From an uncultured Caulobacterales bacterium (lineage in GTDB: Bacteria > Pseudomonadota > Alphaproteobacteria > Caulobacterales > Caulobacteraceae), in NCBI GenBank assembly GCA_903884425.1, contig CAISEP010000017.1, positions 124,001 through 188,000 of the forward strand: a stretch of DNA of 64,000 nucleotides. The letters are read 5' to 3'. Under the pieces are notes generated by a model. That model saw only the letters and a list, made by a program, of their open reading frames with translations. It searched no databases and had not been told where the DNA came from. The position numbers and the translations under genes are program-made. Positions 55,816 through 64,000 of this stretch are shown here, one piece after another (position 1 is the stretch's first letter; each line of letters starts with the position of its first letter).

Positions 55816-56882
55816 CCGACGAGACCCTTCCGCCGCTCTGGAACCCGGACACGGACGACAGCCTCGTCTGTGTCGGCGTCCGGCGGGAGACCCATGACGT
55901 CCTGACCTTCGTCCTGGCCGCCGACCCGCCCCGGCGGTTTGCGTTCCGGCCGGGCCAGTTCATGACCTATGGGCTGGAGATCGGCGGGGAGACGGTGAAC
56001 CGCTGCTATACGATCTCCTCGCCCCCCACCCGGCCGGACCGGATCAGCCTGACGGTGAAGGCCGTGCCCGGCGGACCGGTGTCGAATTGGCTGCACGCCA
56101 ACCTGAAGCCGGGCACGCGACTGTCGGCGCTGGGCCCCATGGGGGATTTCCACTGGACGCCGACCGAAGGGCCGAAGCAGCTGTTCCTGTCGGCGGGCAG
56201 CGGGATCACGCCGCTGATGGCCATGACCCGGGCCGCGGTCGATCTGGCGGTCGAGGTCGACATCGCCTTCGTCCACTCCGCCCGGTCCCCTGCGGACCTG
56301 ATCTTCCGGGACGAGCTGGCCCTGATGGCCCGGCAGGCCCCGGGGCTGAAGGTGACCCACATCTGCGAGGCCGATGCGCCGGAGGAACCCTGGGGCGGCT
56401 ATCGCGGACGGCTGGACCTGGCCCGGCTGCAACTGATCGCGCCGGACGTCCTGGAGCGGGAGGTGCGCTGCTGCGGCCCCGCCCCCTACATGGCGGCGGT
56501 GCGCGCCATGCTGACGGACGCGGGCTTCGACATGACCCGCTATCACGAGGAGAGCTTCGACTTTGCCGAGCTGACCGGCACCGATGCGGTTGATGTTCCG
56601 GATGAGGAGAGCGCCGCAAGGCTCTGGAAGGTCGAGTTCACCACCAGCCGCCGCACCATCGAGGTACCCGCCGACCGCTTCGTGCTGGAGACGGCCAAGG
56701 CCGCGGGCATGCGCCTGCCCTCCTCCTGCACCAAGGGCATGTGCGGCACCTGCAAGTGCCGGCTGGTCTCCGGCACGGTGGACATGACGCCTGCGGGCGG
56801 CATCCGCCAGCGGGAGATCGACCAGGGCCTGATCCTGATCTGCTGTTCCAGGCCCACCAGCGACCTCGTCATCGAAAGATGA
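55812..56882 (+). CDS. gbcB: Glycine betaine monooxygenase reductase subunit GbcB
   Basis: The 356-residue protein moves electrons from NAD(P)H to GbcA. It has an FAD-binding barrel (RPGQFMTYGL and NRCYTISSPPT), an NAD domain (FLSAGSGITPLMAM), and a C-terminal plant-type 2Fe-2S domain with Cys306, Cys311, Cys314 and Cys344 (CTKGMCGTCKC). ATG 55812 overlaps the gbcA stop; 15 further codons are open but not needed. Typical class for Rieske non-heme oxygenases of betaine catabolism. Confidence 0.92.
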   Translation: MTDETLPPLWNPDTDDSLVCVGVRRETHDVLTFVLAADPPRRFAFRPGQFMTYGLEIGGETVNRCYTISSPPTRPDRISLTVKAVPGGPVSNWLHANLKPGTRLSALGPMGDFHWTPTEGPKQLFLSAGSGITPLMAMTRAAVDLAVEVDIAFVHSARSPADLIFRDELALMARQAPGLKVTHICEADAPEEPWGGYRGRLDLARLQLIAPDVLEREVRCCGPAPYMAAVRAMLTDAGFDMTRYHEESFDFAELTGTDAVDVPDEESAARLWKVEFTTSRRTIEVPADRFVLETAKAAGMRLPSSCTKGMCGTCKCRLVSGTVDMTPAGGIRQREIDQGLILICCSRPTSDLVIER

Positions 56883-56955
56883 GCAGTCCGGCGCTTGTGG
56901 GCGCCGCGGGATCCGTGTCAGCCTCCGCCCAAAATCACTTCGGGGAGCGGACGAC

Positions 56956-57339
56956 ATGACAACGGAACTCACCCTGCTGGTCTGGTCGACGGCGCTGGCG
57001 CTCGGCCAGGCCATGCTGGCCGCCGTGGGCGGCAACATCCAGAAGGGCGTGCCGAGCATGATCGGCAATCGCGACAACGACGCCTTCACCGGCTGGGTCG
57101 GGCGGGCCTATCGCGCGCACCGCAACCTGCTGGAGAACCTCGTCCTGTTCGCCATCCTGGTACTGGCGGCGCAGGCCATGGGCCGGACCAACGACCACAC
57201 CCGCCTGGGCGCGCAGCTGTTCTTCTGGGGTCGGGTCGCCTATGTGCCCTGCTACGTGGTGGGCATCCCGGGCGTGCGCTCCCTGGTCTGGGGCGTGTCG
57301 ATCGCAGGCCTGGTGCTGATCTTCCTTCAGCTGGTCTGA
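56956..57339 (+). CDS. MAPEG family membrane protein
   Basis: The 127-residue protein has four hydrophobic segments and the MAPEG motifs (FTGWVGRAYRAHRNLLENL in the first loop region, and the GRVAYVPCYVVGIPGVRSLVW segment). The family includes glutathione and eicosanoid-related membrane enzymes; bacterial roles are mostly unknown. GGGGAGCGG lies upstream. Its end overlaps the convergent EamA gene by 13 bases. It may be co-transcribed with gbcAB, 73 bases upstream, but no functional link is known. Confidence 0.85.
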   Translation: MTTELTLLVWSTALALGQAMLAAVGGNIQKGVPSMIGNRDNDAFTGWVGRAYRAHRNLLENLVLFAILVLAAQAMGRTNDHTRLGAQLFFWGRVAYVPCYVVGIPGVRSLVWGVSIAGLVLIFLQLV

Positions 57340-58220
57340 ACCGGCCGGACGAGGCGCGGCCCGAGAAGGTTGATCGCCAGCCCACCGATGATGAGGGCGG
57401 CTGCCCCCAGTTTCCACACGGGCAGCGGCTCCCCCAGCAGAAGGACCGAGGCTCCCATGCCCGACACCGGGATCAGCAAGGCGAAGGGCGAGATGGTGGC
57501 CGCCGGATAGCGGGCCAGCAGGAAGCCCCACACCCCATAGCCGAACAGGGTGTTGCCCAGGGACTGCCACAGGATCACCGCCCAGGTGACCGGGGAGGCG
57601 TGGGCAATGCCGGCCGCCATGGCGGGCCAGCCCTCCCGCACCAGGGCCACGGCGATCAGAGGCGGGACTGAGAACAGGCTCGACCACACCACATAGGCCA
57701 GGGAATTCACCTGCGGCGTCGCCCGCTGCACCGTATTGCCCAGGGCCCAGCAGAGCGCCGCGACCAGGACGAGGCCGAGGCCGCCTGCCGTGGTCACCGC
57801 GTCCGTATGGGTGAAGATCACGGCCAGTCCCGCCGCTCCCACCGCCAGGGCCGCCCACTGGAAGCCGCGAAGCCGCTCCCGCGTCAGCCAGATGGACAGG
57901 CCGATGGTCATGAACACCTGGCTCTGGATGACGAGGGAGGCCAGGCCCGGCGAGATCATCCCGTGCATGGCGATGTACAGAAGCCCGAACTGCCCCAGCC
58001 CGATCAGCACGCCATAAGCCGCCAGGTTGCGGATCGGCACGTCCGGCCGACGCAGGAACAGGGCCGCGGGGGCGAAGGCCAGGGCGAACCGCAGGGCGGC
58101 GAAGGTCAGGGGCGGCAACTGGCCCAGCCCGACCTTGATCACCACGAAATTGGTCCCCCAGACCACGGTGACGGCCAGCGCCAGCAGGGCGTGGCGCAGG
58201 GAGAGCGCAGGCGCGGTCAT
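57327..58220 (-). CDS. EamA/DMT family transporter
   Basis: The 297-residue inner-membrane protein has ten hydrophobic segments in two EamA repeats (WGTNFVVIKVGLGQLPPL in the first repeat; the SPFALLIPVSGMGASVLLLGE segment in the second). It belongs to the drug/metabolite transporter superfamily; several members export amino acids such as cysteine or threonine. ATG 58220 is chosen because the first membrane segment follows closely; an upstream ATG at 58262 adds a His and Pro-rich stretch. Its location inside the betaine cluster might point to export of an amine or amino acid, but this is speculative. Confidence 0.88.
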   Translation of the reverse strand: MTAPALSLRHALLALAVTVVWGTNFVVIKVGLGQLPPLTFAALRFALAFAPAALFLRRPDVPIRNLAAYGVLIGLGQFGLLYIAMHGMISPGLASLVIQSQVFMTIGLSIWLTRERLRGFQWAALAVGAAGLAVIFTHTDAVTTAGGLGLVLVAALCWALGNTVQRATPQVNSLAYVVWSSLFSVPPLIAVALVREGWPAMAAGIAHASPVTWAVILWQSLGNTLFGYGVWGFLLARYPAATISPFALLIPVSGMGASVLLLGEPLPVWKLGAAALIIGGLAINLLGPRLVRPVQTS

Positions 58221-58293
58221 CAGCGGGGGCGTTCCGTTTGTGGGGTGATCATGGGGAGCCATATCCGGAAGGAGGTTCCCGCCTCAAGGGCTT

Positions 58294-58426
58294 GCGTGGT
58301 TCGAGACGGCCCTCCGGGCCTCCTCACCATGACGAATGTGTGGGATGTCGAGCCCACGCCCTCTCCGGTCAGCGACTACGCGCGTCATCCTGAGGAGGGC
58401 CGTCAGGCCCGTCTCGAAGGACGCAG
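58294..58426. repeat. Third, divergent copy of the dispersed repeat (reverse orientation)
   Basis: The outer arms GTGGTTCGAGACGG with CTCCTCACCATGACG and CGCGTCATCCTGAGGAGG with CCGTCTCGAAGGACGCAG match the reverse complement of the units at 20292-20614; the centre is diverged. An incomplete GGAGGTTCCCG flank is present at 58271-58281. It ends six bases before the stop of the dimethylglycine dehydrogenase gene. Confidence 0.75.
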
Positions 58427-58431
58427 CCCCC

Positions 58432-60945
58432 TCACACCCCCCGCAACGCGGCGTTGTCCGGATCAAACGGACAATCCGGGATGACGGTGGCCTTGTGCCG
58501 CGCGCCCAGGATGGTGATCTCGAGCTCCGTCCCCACCTCCGCCAGGTCCGGCCGGACCATGGCGAGCGCCAGGGACTTCTCCACCCGCCAGCCATAGCCG
58601 CCAGACGTGGCGCGGCCCACCAGGTCATCCCCCTGCCAGATCGGCTCCGACCCCCGGGCATCGGCGTCGGTGACGCCATGCACTTCCAGCGTCACGGCCT
58701 TGTTGGCAAGGCCCCGCTCGGACCAGGCCACCAGCGCCTCCTTGCCGAAGAAGCCGGGCTTCTTCATGGAGATGAAGCGGGACAGGCCCGACTCCAGCGC
58801 CGAATACTCGATCGACAGCTCCCGCGGGATCAGCTTGTAGGACTTCTCCAGCCGCAGCGAATCCATGGCCCGGATGCCGAAGGGCTTGATGTTGAACTCC
58901 GCCCCCGCCTCGAACAGCTTGTCGAAGATGTAGTTCTGCATCTCGATCGGGTGGTGGATCTCCCAGCCCAGCTCGCCGATGAAGTTCACCCGCAGCGCCC
59001 GGACCGGGGCGGCGCCGATGTCGATCATCTTTCCCGTCAGCCACGGGAAGGCGGCGTTGGACAGGTCCGCGTCCGTCACCTTGGACAGCACGTCCCGGGA
59101 CTTCGGCCCCGCCAGCACGAACACGCCGTGGGCGGTGGTGACCTTGTCGATCCGCACCGAGCCGTCCGTGGGACAGGCCTTGATCAGATAGTCGTGGTCA
59201 TGCCGCTCCAGCGCGCCGGCGGAGACGAGGTAGTAGCGCCCCGGCCCCTCCTTGAACACGGTGAACTCGGCCCGCACGCCGCCCCTGGCCGTGAGCAGAT
59301 AAGTCAGGCTGACCTTGCCCACGGCGCTGGGCACCTTGTTGGTGAACAGGCCGTCGAGCCAGGCCTCCGCCCCCGGTCCGGTGACCTCGAACTTGGCGAA
59401 GGCGCTCATGTCCTGCAGGCCCACATGGGTGTGGACGTGGCGGCATTCGGCCCCCACATGCTCGAAATAGTTGGACCGGCGGAAGCTCCACTTCTCCCGC
59501 ACCGGCTGACCGGGGGCGGCTTCGGGGTGGTTCTCGTTCAGCAGCACGTCGGGCTTCGCAAGCTCGGCCTCGCTCAGGGCGTAGCCCGGAGGCGCGAACC
59601 AGTTGGGCCGCTCCCAGCCGAACACCGAGCCGAACACGGCACCCAGCGCCGCCATCCGGTCATGGCAGGGGAAGCGCCGCAGGGGCCGGGCGGCGGTGCG
59701 CTCCTCGTCCGGATAGTGGACGGTGAAGACCTTGGCATAGGCCTCCTCGTTCTTCTCCTTCAGATAGCCGCGGCCCGCATAGGCCCCGAAGCGGCGGGGA
59801 TCGACGCCCATCATGTCGATGGTGGGCTCGCCCTCCACGATCCAGTGGGCCAGCTGCCAGCCCGCGCCGCCCGCGGCGGTGACGCCGAAGCTGTGGCCCT
59901 CGTTCAGCCAGAAGTTCTTAAGGCCAGGGGCCGGACCCACGATCGGGCTGCCGTCGGGGGTGTAGGCGATGGCGCCGTTATAGACCTTCTTCACCCCCAC
60001 CTCGCCGAAGGCCGGGACGCGGGTGATGGCGGTCTCGATATAGGGGCCGAGACGGTCCAGGTCCTCCTGGAACAGCTCGTATTCCGACTGGGGATCGGGG
60101 CCGTCCACATAGCAGGCCGGCGCGCCGATCTCGTAGGGGCCGAGCAGCAGGCCCCCCGCCTCCTCCCGCATGTACCAGCTGCTGTCGCTCTCCCGCAGCA
60201 CGCCCATTTCCGGCAGGCCCGCGGCCTTGCGCGCCTGGATGTCCGGATGGGCCTCGGTGACGATGTACTGGTGTTCCACCGGGATCACCGGCACGTCGAG
60301 GCCGACCATGGCCCCGGTCCGCCGGGCGAAGTTGCCGGTGCAGGAGATCACGTGCTCGCAGGTAATGTCCCCCTGGTCGGTCTGGACCAGCCACTCCCCG
60401 TTGGGTTGTTGGACGATGCCGGTCACGGTGGTGTTGCGGTGGATGGTCGCGCCCCGCTGACGGGCCCCGCGGGCCAGGGCCTGGGTCAGGTCGGCGGGCT
60501 GGATATAGCCGTCCGCCGGATGCTGGATGGCCCCGATCAGGTCGTCGGTCCTGGCCAGGGGCCAGATGGCCTTCACCTCGTCCGGGGTGAGGAAGTTGAC
60601 TTCCACCCCGATGGTGCGGGCGACGCCGGCGTAATAGCGGTACTCGTCCATCCGGTCCTTCGTCCGGGCGAGGCGGATGTTGCTCACATTGCGGAAGCCG
60701 ACGTTCAGCTCCGTCTCGGCCTCGAGGGTCGGATAGAAGCCCACCGAGTACTTGTGCATCTGGCCGACGGAATAGCTGAGATTGAACAGGGGCAGGAGCC
60801 CCGCCGCATGCCAGGTGGAGCCGGAGGTCAGCTCCTTGCGCTCCAGCAGCACGCTGTCGCCCCAGCCCATGCGGGCCAGGTGATAGAGCGTGCTGACCCC
60901 GACAACTCCCCCGCCAATGACGACGGCGCGCGCATGTGATTTCAT
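58432..60945 (-). CDS. Dimethylglycine dehydrogenase (mitochondrial type, FAD/GcvT)
   Basis: The 837-residue flavoenzyme removes one methyl group from dimethylglycine and passes it to tetrahydrofolate. The FAD motif VVIGGGVVG begins at residue 8, and STWHAAGL holds His46, the residue that binds FAD covalently in the rat enzyme. The second half is a GcvT-like folate domain (FIGELGWEIHHP, SLRLEKSYKLIPRELSIEYSA). It differs from the two-subunit DgcAB of Pseudomonas. The alternative is sarcosine dehydrogenase, but the presence of soxBDAG favours dimethylglycine. The ribosome site is AGGACCGACAG. It lies alone on the minus strand. Confidence 0.88.
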   Translation of the reverse strand: MKSHARAVVIGGGVVGVSTLYHLARMGWGDSVLLERKELTSGSTWHAAGLLPLFNLSYSVGQMHKYSVGFYPTLEAETELNVGFRNVSNIRLARTKDRMDEYRYYAGVARTIGVEVNFLTPDEVKAIWPLARTDDLIGAIQHPADGYIQPADLTQALARGARQRGATIHRNTTVTGIVQQPNGEWLVQTDQGDITCEHVISCTGNFARRTGAMVGLDVPVIPVEHQYIVTEAHPDIQARKAAGLPEMGVLRESDSSWYMREEAGGLLLGPYEIGAPACYVDGPDPQSEYELFQEDLDRLGPYIETAITRVPAFGEVGVKKVYNGAIAYTPDGSPIVGPAPGLKNFWLNEGHSFGVTAAGGAGWQLAHWIVEGEPTIDMMGVDPRRFGAYAGRGYLKEKNEEAYAKVFTVHYPDEERTAARPLRRFPCHDRMAALGAVFGSVFGWERPNWFAPPGYALSEAELAKPDVLLNENHPEAAPGQPVREKWSFRRSNYFEHVGAECRHVHTHVGLQDMSAFAKFEVTGPGAEAWLDGLFTNKVPSAVGKVSLTYLLTARGGVRAEFTVFKEGPGRYYLVSAGALERHDHDYLIKACPTDGSVRIDKVTTAHGVFVLAGPKSRDVLSKVTDADLSNAAFPWLTGKMIDIGAAPVRALRVNFIGELGWEIHHPIEMQNYIFDKLFEAGAEFNIKPFGIRAMDSLRLEKSYKLIPRELSIEYSALESGLSRFISMKKPGFFGKEALVAWSERGLANKAVTLEVHGVTDADARGSEPIWQGDDLVGRATSGGYGWRVEKSLALAMVRPDLAEVGTELEITILGARHKATVIPDCPFDPDNAALRGV

Positions 60946-61210
60946 CTGTCGGTCCTGGGAAACGGCTTGCGGGAAGGGTCTGGAGGCTCGGGTCTGACCG
61001 TCGGCACCCGGGCGGCGCGACGATGCTGTGACCTTACACGATAGGCCGCGCCGCCCCCATGGGGAGAGAACGATTCCGCCGCGGCACTGGAAGGATTGCG
61101 ACCTCGGACACGGCGGGAAAACCCGGCACCACGGCCGTCGGCAAGCTTCCCTGCCGCAGGCCTCCGCCCGGACCGGAAAGGCACCGCCGAAAGGCTTTGT
61201 TAATTTCGCA

Positions 61211-61232
61211 ATGCCCTATGTCGAAATGGCAT
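61211..61232. repeat. Inverted repeat in the leader region of the TonB receptor
   Basis: ATGCC and GGCAT (with near-matching CGC flanks) are separated by 12 bases. The gap 60946-61560 (615 bases) holds no gene that I can support; it becomes AT-rich after 61380 with a TTTCATGAAA palindrome at 61394-61403 and TTGACC at 61409, so the promoter and operator probably lie there. Confidence 0.3.
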
Positions 61233-61393
61233 GCGACCAGATTTGAGGGGGTGAATTTGCCCCTTGTAGGCTGTTTTCGGCAATTATTGCCCATCCACAC
61301 AACGCCGAAACATGCCTCGGACAGGCGCATTTCATCAGCAAGTTCAGCAGTCTAGAAGATGGATAAGTTGCCGACCCCGTGAAGAAATTTTGG

Positions 61394-61403
61394 TTTCATG
61401 AAA
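61394..61403. promoter_or_regulatory. TTTCATGAAA palindrome in AT-rich stretch upstream of the TonB receptor gene
   Basis: A 10-base perfect palindrome lies inside GAAATTTTGGTTTCATG-AAATTTTTTT, about 160 bases before the receptor start. The AT-rich stretch is clearly different from its GC-rich surroundings and may hold the promoter. Confidence 0.3.
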
Positions 61404-61560
61404 TTTTTTTGACCAATCCCCTAATTTTGCTGAATTGTTGCCCTGATGAGCGCTGGGGACGCTCCCTCATCTTCGGCACGAGCCCTGCCTTCCGAGCCCC
61501 GTCCGCGTACGGGCCTGGAACACCGGGGCCGCGAAGCCGACAACATGGGGGACGGCCAGG

Positions 61561-64000
61561 ATGCGGATGAATTGGAAATTGTCGACGGCGGCGGTGGCCC
61601 TGTCGATCTTTGGTGCCGGGGTGACCGGGGCCCACGCAGCTGATGTCGCGGCAGCCGACGCCGCAGCGGCGGCGGACAACACCGCGACCACCGTGCAGGA
61701 CGTGATCGTGACGGCGACCCGCCGGGAAGAGACGGCCAACCGGATCCCGCTGGCCATCCAGGCCCTGGGCGGTGACACGCTGCAGAAGCTGGGCGTCGCG
61801 AACTTCGAACAGCTGGTGGAATTCCTGCCCAACGTCCGCACCGCCAGCCACGGCCCGGGCACCTCCTCCATCTATATCCGCGGCCTGTCCACGGACACGC
61901 CCGGCCTTCAGATCCTGGGCACCGCCGGCTCGCAGCCGAACGTGGCGCTCTATCTGAACGACGCGCCGAGCTCGGTCCCGGGCCGCAATCTCGACGTCTA
62001 TGCCGTTGACCTGCAGCGGGTCGAAGTGCTGTCCGGGCCGCAGGGCACCCTGTTCGGCGCCAGCGCCATGGGCGGGGCCATCCGCTACATCACCAACAAG
62101 CCGGACCTGAAGGACTTCCATTCCGGCTTCACCGCCAGCTATTCCGGCGGCGGCGGGGCGGACCCCAGCTCGGCGGTGAACGCCTTCGTCAACATCCCGA
62201 TCATCGAGGACAAGGCGGCGGTGCGGTTCACCGTCTTCTCCGACAATCAGGGCGGCTATATCAGCAACGTGCCGGGCACCTACCAGATGCCCTTCGACGG
62301 GCATGTGGGCCAGGCGGGGCAACTGCCCACCGGCAACCCGCTGCTGGTGATCCGGGCCATCGATTCCTGCCAGGGCGTCGCCAACTGCAACGGCAGCACC
62401 TATACCCCGCCGACGCGGCAGATCATCAACAACGACGCCTACGTCAAGAAGAACTACAACGACGCCCACTACACCGGCGGCCGGATCGGCTTCACCTACA
62501 AGGTCAACGAGGACTGGTCCGTCGACCTCATGGACATGAACCAGAGCCTGAAGACCAACGGCGTGTTCGACTACCAGCCGGACGTGGGCGACCTGAAGGT
62601 CCAGCAGTTCGGCGACAACTGGCTGAAGGACGACTGGAACGAGGCCACCTGGACGATCAACGGCCGCCTGAACATGCTGAGTCTCGTCTATACGGGGTCG
62701 TTCCTGAACCGGAAGACCGAGCAGCAGGCCGCCTATTCCGGCTATTCCAACATCGGCGTCTATCTGCCCTATTACGAGTGCGACCGGGGCGTCTATTACA
62801 CGGCCGCCTACAACGGCAACATCGGCAACAAGTGCTATTCGCCGGCCAAGAGCTACCATATCGTGGACGAGAACAAGCGCTTCACCCAGGAACTGCGGGT
62901 GACCACCCCGTCCGAATTGCGCCTGCGGGGTACCGGCGGGCTCTTCTATGACACCAACACCCTCTACGACAACACGGACTGGTCGTACCTGCAGGAGGCC
63001 GCGGGCTTCATCTATCCCCGCGCGCCCAACCCGGTGGTCGATCCCCACAATCCGAGCGTCCGTCCGGTGGGTGACGGGTTCTTCAACGACGTGACCCGCA
63101 AGGACCGTCAGTGGGCGGCCTATGGGGAAGTGTCCTACGACATCATCCCGAAGAAGCTGATCGTCACCGGCGGGGCACGCCACTATGACGAACGCGCCTC
63201 CATGACCGGTTCGTCCGACGGCAGCTTCGGCGGGGCCCGCGGCATCTACAACCCGGCGACCGGCACCTACAGCGCCGCCGCCACGCCGCCGCAATACTAC
63301 AACTACACCAACCTGGCCTCGACGCTGGCCGGCCTGTCTCCGGCCACCTACACCGGCACCCTGTGGAAGGGTAACCTGACCTACAAGCTGGATGACCGGT
63401 CGCTGGTCTATGCGACCTATTCGGAAGGCTTCCGGCCGGGCGGCTTCAACCGCAAGCCCTGCAACGTGGTCAGTGCGGCCTGCGACCAGTTGAAGGCCTA
63501 TGTGCCCGACCAGGTGAAGAACTACGAGGTCGGCTGGAAGCTGTCCCTGCTGGACCGCTCCCTGCAGTTCAATGCTGCGGCCTATCAGATCGACTGGACC
63601 AACATCCAGATGACGGTGTTCGACCAGAACATCTCCAACCAGACCTTCACCACCAACTTCGCCGATGCGCGCATCCGCGGGTTCGAGGGTGACGTGACCT
63701 GGCGGGCGACCTCGGCCTTCACCGTCGACAGCGGCTTCTCCTACAACGACTCCGAGCTGACCAAGTACATCTACTCCAAGACCTCGACCCTGGTGCCGCT
63801 GGGTTCGCCCCTGGCACTGGCGCCGAAGTTCCAGGGCAATATCCGCGGTCGCTACGAGTTCGAACTGCCCAACAACCTGCATGGCTTCGCCCAGGCCGGT
63901 TACCACTATGTGGGCAAGACGATCTCGTCGGACATCGCCGGCGGCGGCATCACCATGCCGACGACGAACCCGACACTGGGCTACGCGCCGACCACCAACA
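61561..64000 (+). CDS. TonB-dependent outer-membrane receptor (3' end beyond window)
   Basis: The visible 813 residues start with a signal peptide (LSTAAVALSIFGAGVTGAHA). A TonB-box-like VQDVIVTATRR precedes the plug domain (VANFEQLVEFLPNVR, IYIRGLSTDTPG, VEVLSGPQGTLFGASAMGGAIRY). Beta-barrel strands follow, including VYATYSEGFRPGGFN. The barrel is cut by the right edge; the C-terminal strand is not visible. Plug motifs with GPQGTLFG are typical of receptors of Caulobacter and sphingomonads, used for siderophores, peptides or glycans. The ATG at 61561 is preceded by GGGGACGGCCAGG; ATG 61567 is also possible. The substrate is unknown. Confidence 0.9.
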   Translation, partial: MRMNWKLSTAAVALSIFGAGVTGAHAADVAAADAAAAADNTATTVQDVIVTATRREETANRIPLAIQALGGDTLQKLGVANFEQLVEFLPNVRTASHGPGTSSIYIRGLSTDTPGLQILGTAGSQPNVALYLNDAPSSVPGRNLDVYAVDLQRVEVLSGPQGTLFGASAMGGAIRYITNKPDLKDFHSGFTASYSGGGGADPSSAVNAFVNIPIIEDKAAVRFTVFSDNQGGYISNVPGTYQMPFDGHVGQAGQLPTGNPLLVIRAIDSCQGVANCNGSTYTPPTRQIINNDAYVKKNYNDAHYTGGRIGFTYKVNEDWSVDLMDMNQSLKTNGVFDYQPDVGDLKVQQFGDNWLKDDWNEATWTINGRLNMLSLVYTGSFLNRKTEQQAAYSGYSNIGVYLPYYECDRGVYYTAAYNGNIGNKCYSPAKSYHIVDENKRFTQELRVTTPSELRLRGTGGLFYDTNTLYDNTDWSYLQEAAGFIYPRAPNPVVDPHNPSVRPVGDGFFNDVTRKDRQWAAYGEVSYDIIPKKLIVTGGARHYDERASMTGSSDGSFGGARGIYNPATGTYSAAATPPQYYNYTNLASTLAGLSPATYTGTLWKGNLTYKLDDRSLVYATYSEGFRPGGFNRKPCNVVSAACDQLKAYVPDQVKNYEVGWKLSLLDRSLQFNAAAYQIDWTNIQMTVFDQNISNQTFTTNFADARIRGFEGDVTWRATSAFTVDSGFSYNDSELTKYIYSKTSTLVPLGSPLALAPKFQGNIRGRYEFELPNNLHGFAQAGYHYVGKTISSDIAGGGITMPTTNPTLGYAPTTN

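Noticed and set aside
61028-61246. 72-codon frame upstream of the receptor
   Set aside because: It has no ribosome site or coding character; the region reads better as non-coding leader.
61396-63906. Open frame of 836 codons on the minus strand
   Set aside because: It is antisense to the TonB receptor, which has a signal peptide, plug and barrel motifs.

Overview
The window is a high-GC chromosomal segment of an alphaproteobacterium. The evidence is a complete fixNOQP-GHIS type cbb3 oxidase cluster, hybrid PAS histidine kinases, a TonB receptor, mitochondrial-type dimethylglycine dehydrogenase, and intergenic repeats whose arms carry CTCCTCAGGATGAC-like sequence. I cannot name the genus. No tRNA, rRNA, CRISPR array, phage or insertion sequence was recognised. 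About 53 protein genes cover almost all of the sequence; one is cut at the left edge and one at the right edge.

Layout. 1-1380: an ABC-2 type exporter (permease cut by the edge, plus ATPase). 1562-11887: a peptide and amide degradation block, with two S9 peptidases, an amidohydrolase, a secreted DUF1566 protein, a Tat-type M24 peptidase, a beta-lactamase-fold hydrolase and a tandem DsbA-fold protein. 11972-20289: an Old Yellow Enzyme family oxidoreductase, a hybrid kinase, an acyl-CoA dehydrogenase, a MoxR/VWA chaperone pair and an SDR. 20290-20705: a non-coding block of duplicated dispersed repeats. 20706-29829: a GST, then ccoNOQPGHIS on the minus strand, with an FNR/FixK-like box upstream and a divergent small membrane protein.

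29852-37303: an SDR, ada overlapping a 2OG-Fe(II) oxygenase, an EVE-domain protein, a small membrane protein with a Band 7 lipoprotein, a DUF188 protein, modB-modC (no modA) and convergent modE. 37348-46741: a hybrid kinase, a nitronate monooxygenase, cspA with a long leader, a small protein, a chemoreceptor, a trypsin-like protease with a C-terminal anchor, and a GPH-type symporter. 46714-49115: a second beta-lactamase-fold hydrolase and a GATase-like AraC regulator.

49192-60945 is a catabolic cluster that reads as glycine betaine to glycine: GbcA/GbcB (betaine to dimethylglycine), a dimethylglycine dehydrogenase (to sarcosine) and heterotetrameric sarcosine oxidase SoxBDAG (to glycine). A GbdR/SouR-like regulator lies next to soxG. 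The divergent gbcA/soxB control region holds an FNR/FixK-like palindrome and a pair of oppositely oriented CCGACATG motifs. A MAPEG protein and an EamA transporter lie between gbcB and the dehydrogenase. 61561-64000 is the start of a TonB-dependent receptor behind a 615-bp leader region.

No clearly new system was proven. The best leads are the shared FNR/FixK-like signal linking cbb3 oxidase and betaine catabolism, the small Cys-containing membrane protein beside ccoN, the ada-coupled oxygenase, the lipoprotein form of a Band 7 protein with its membrane neighbour, and the orphan MoxR/VWA pair.
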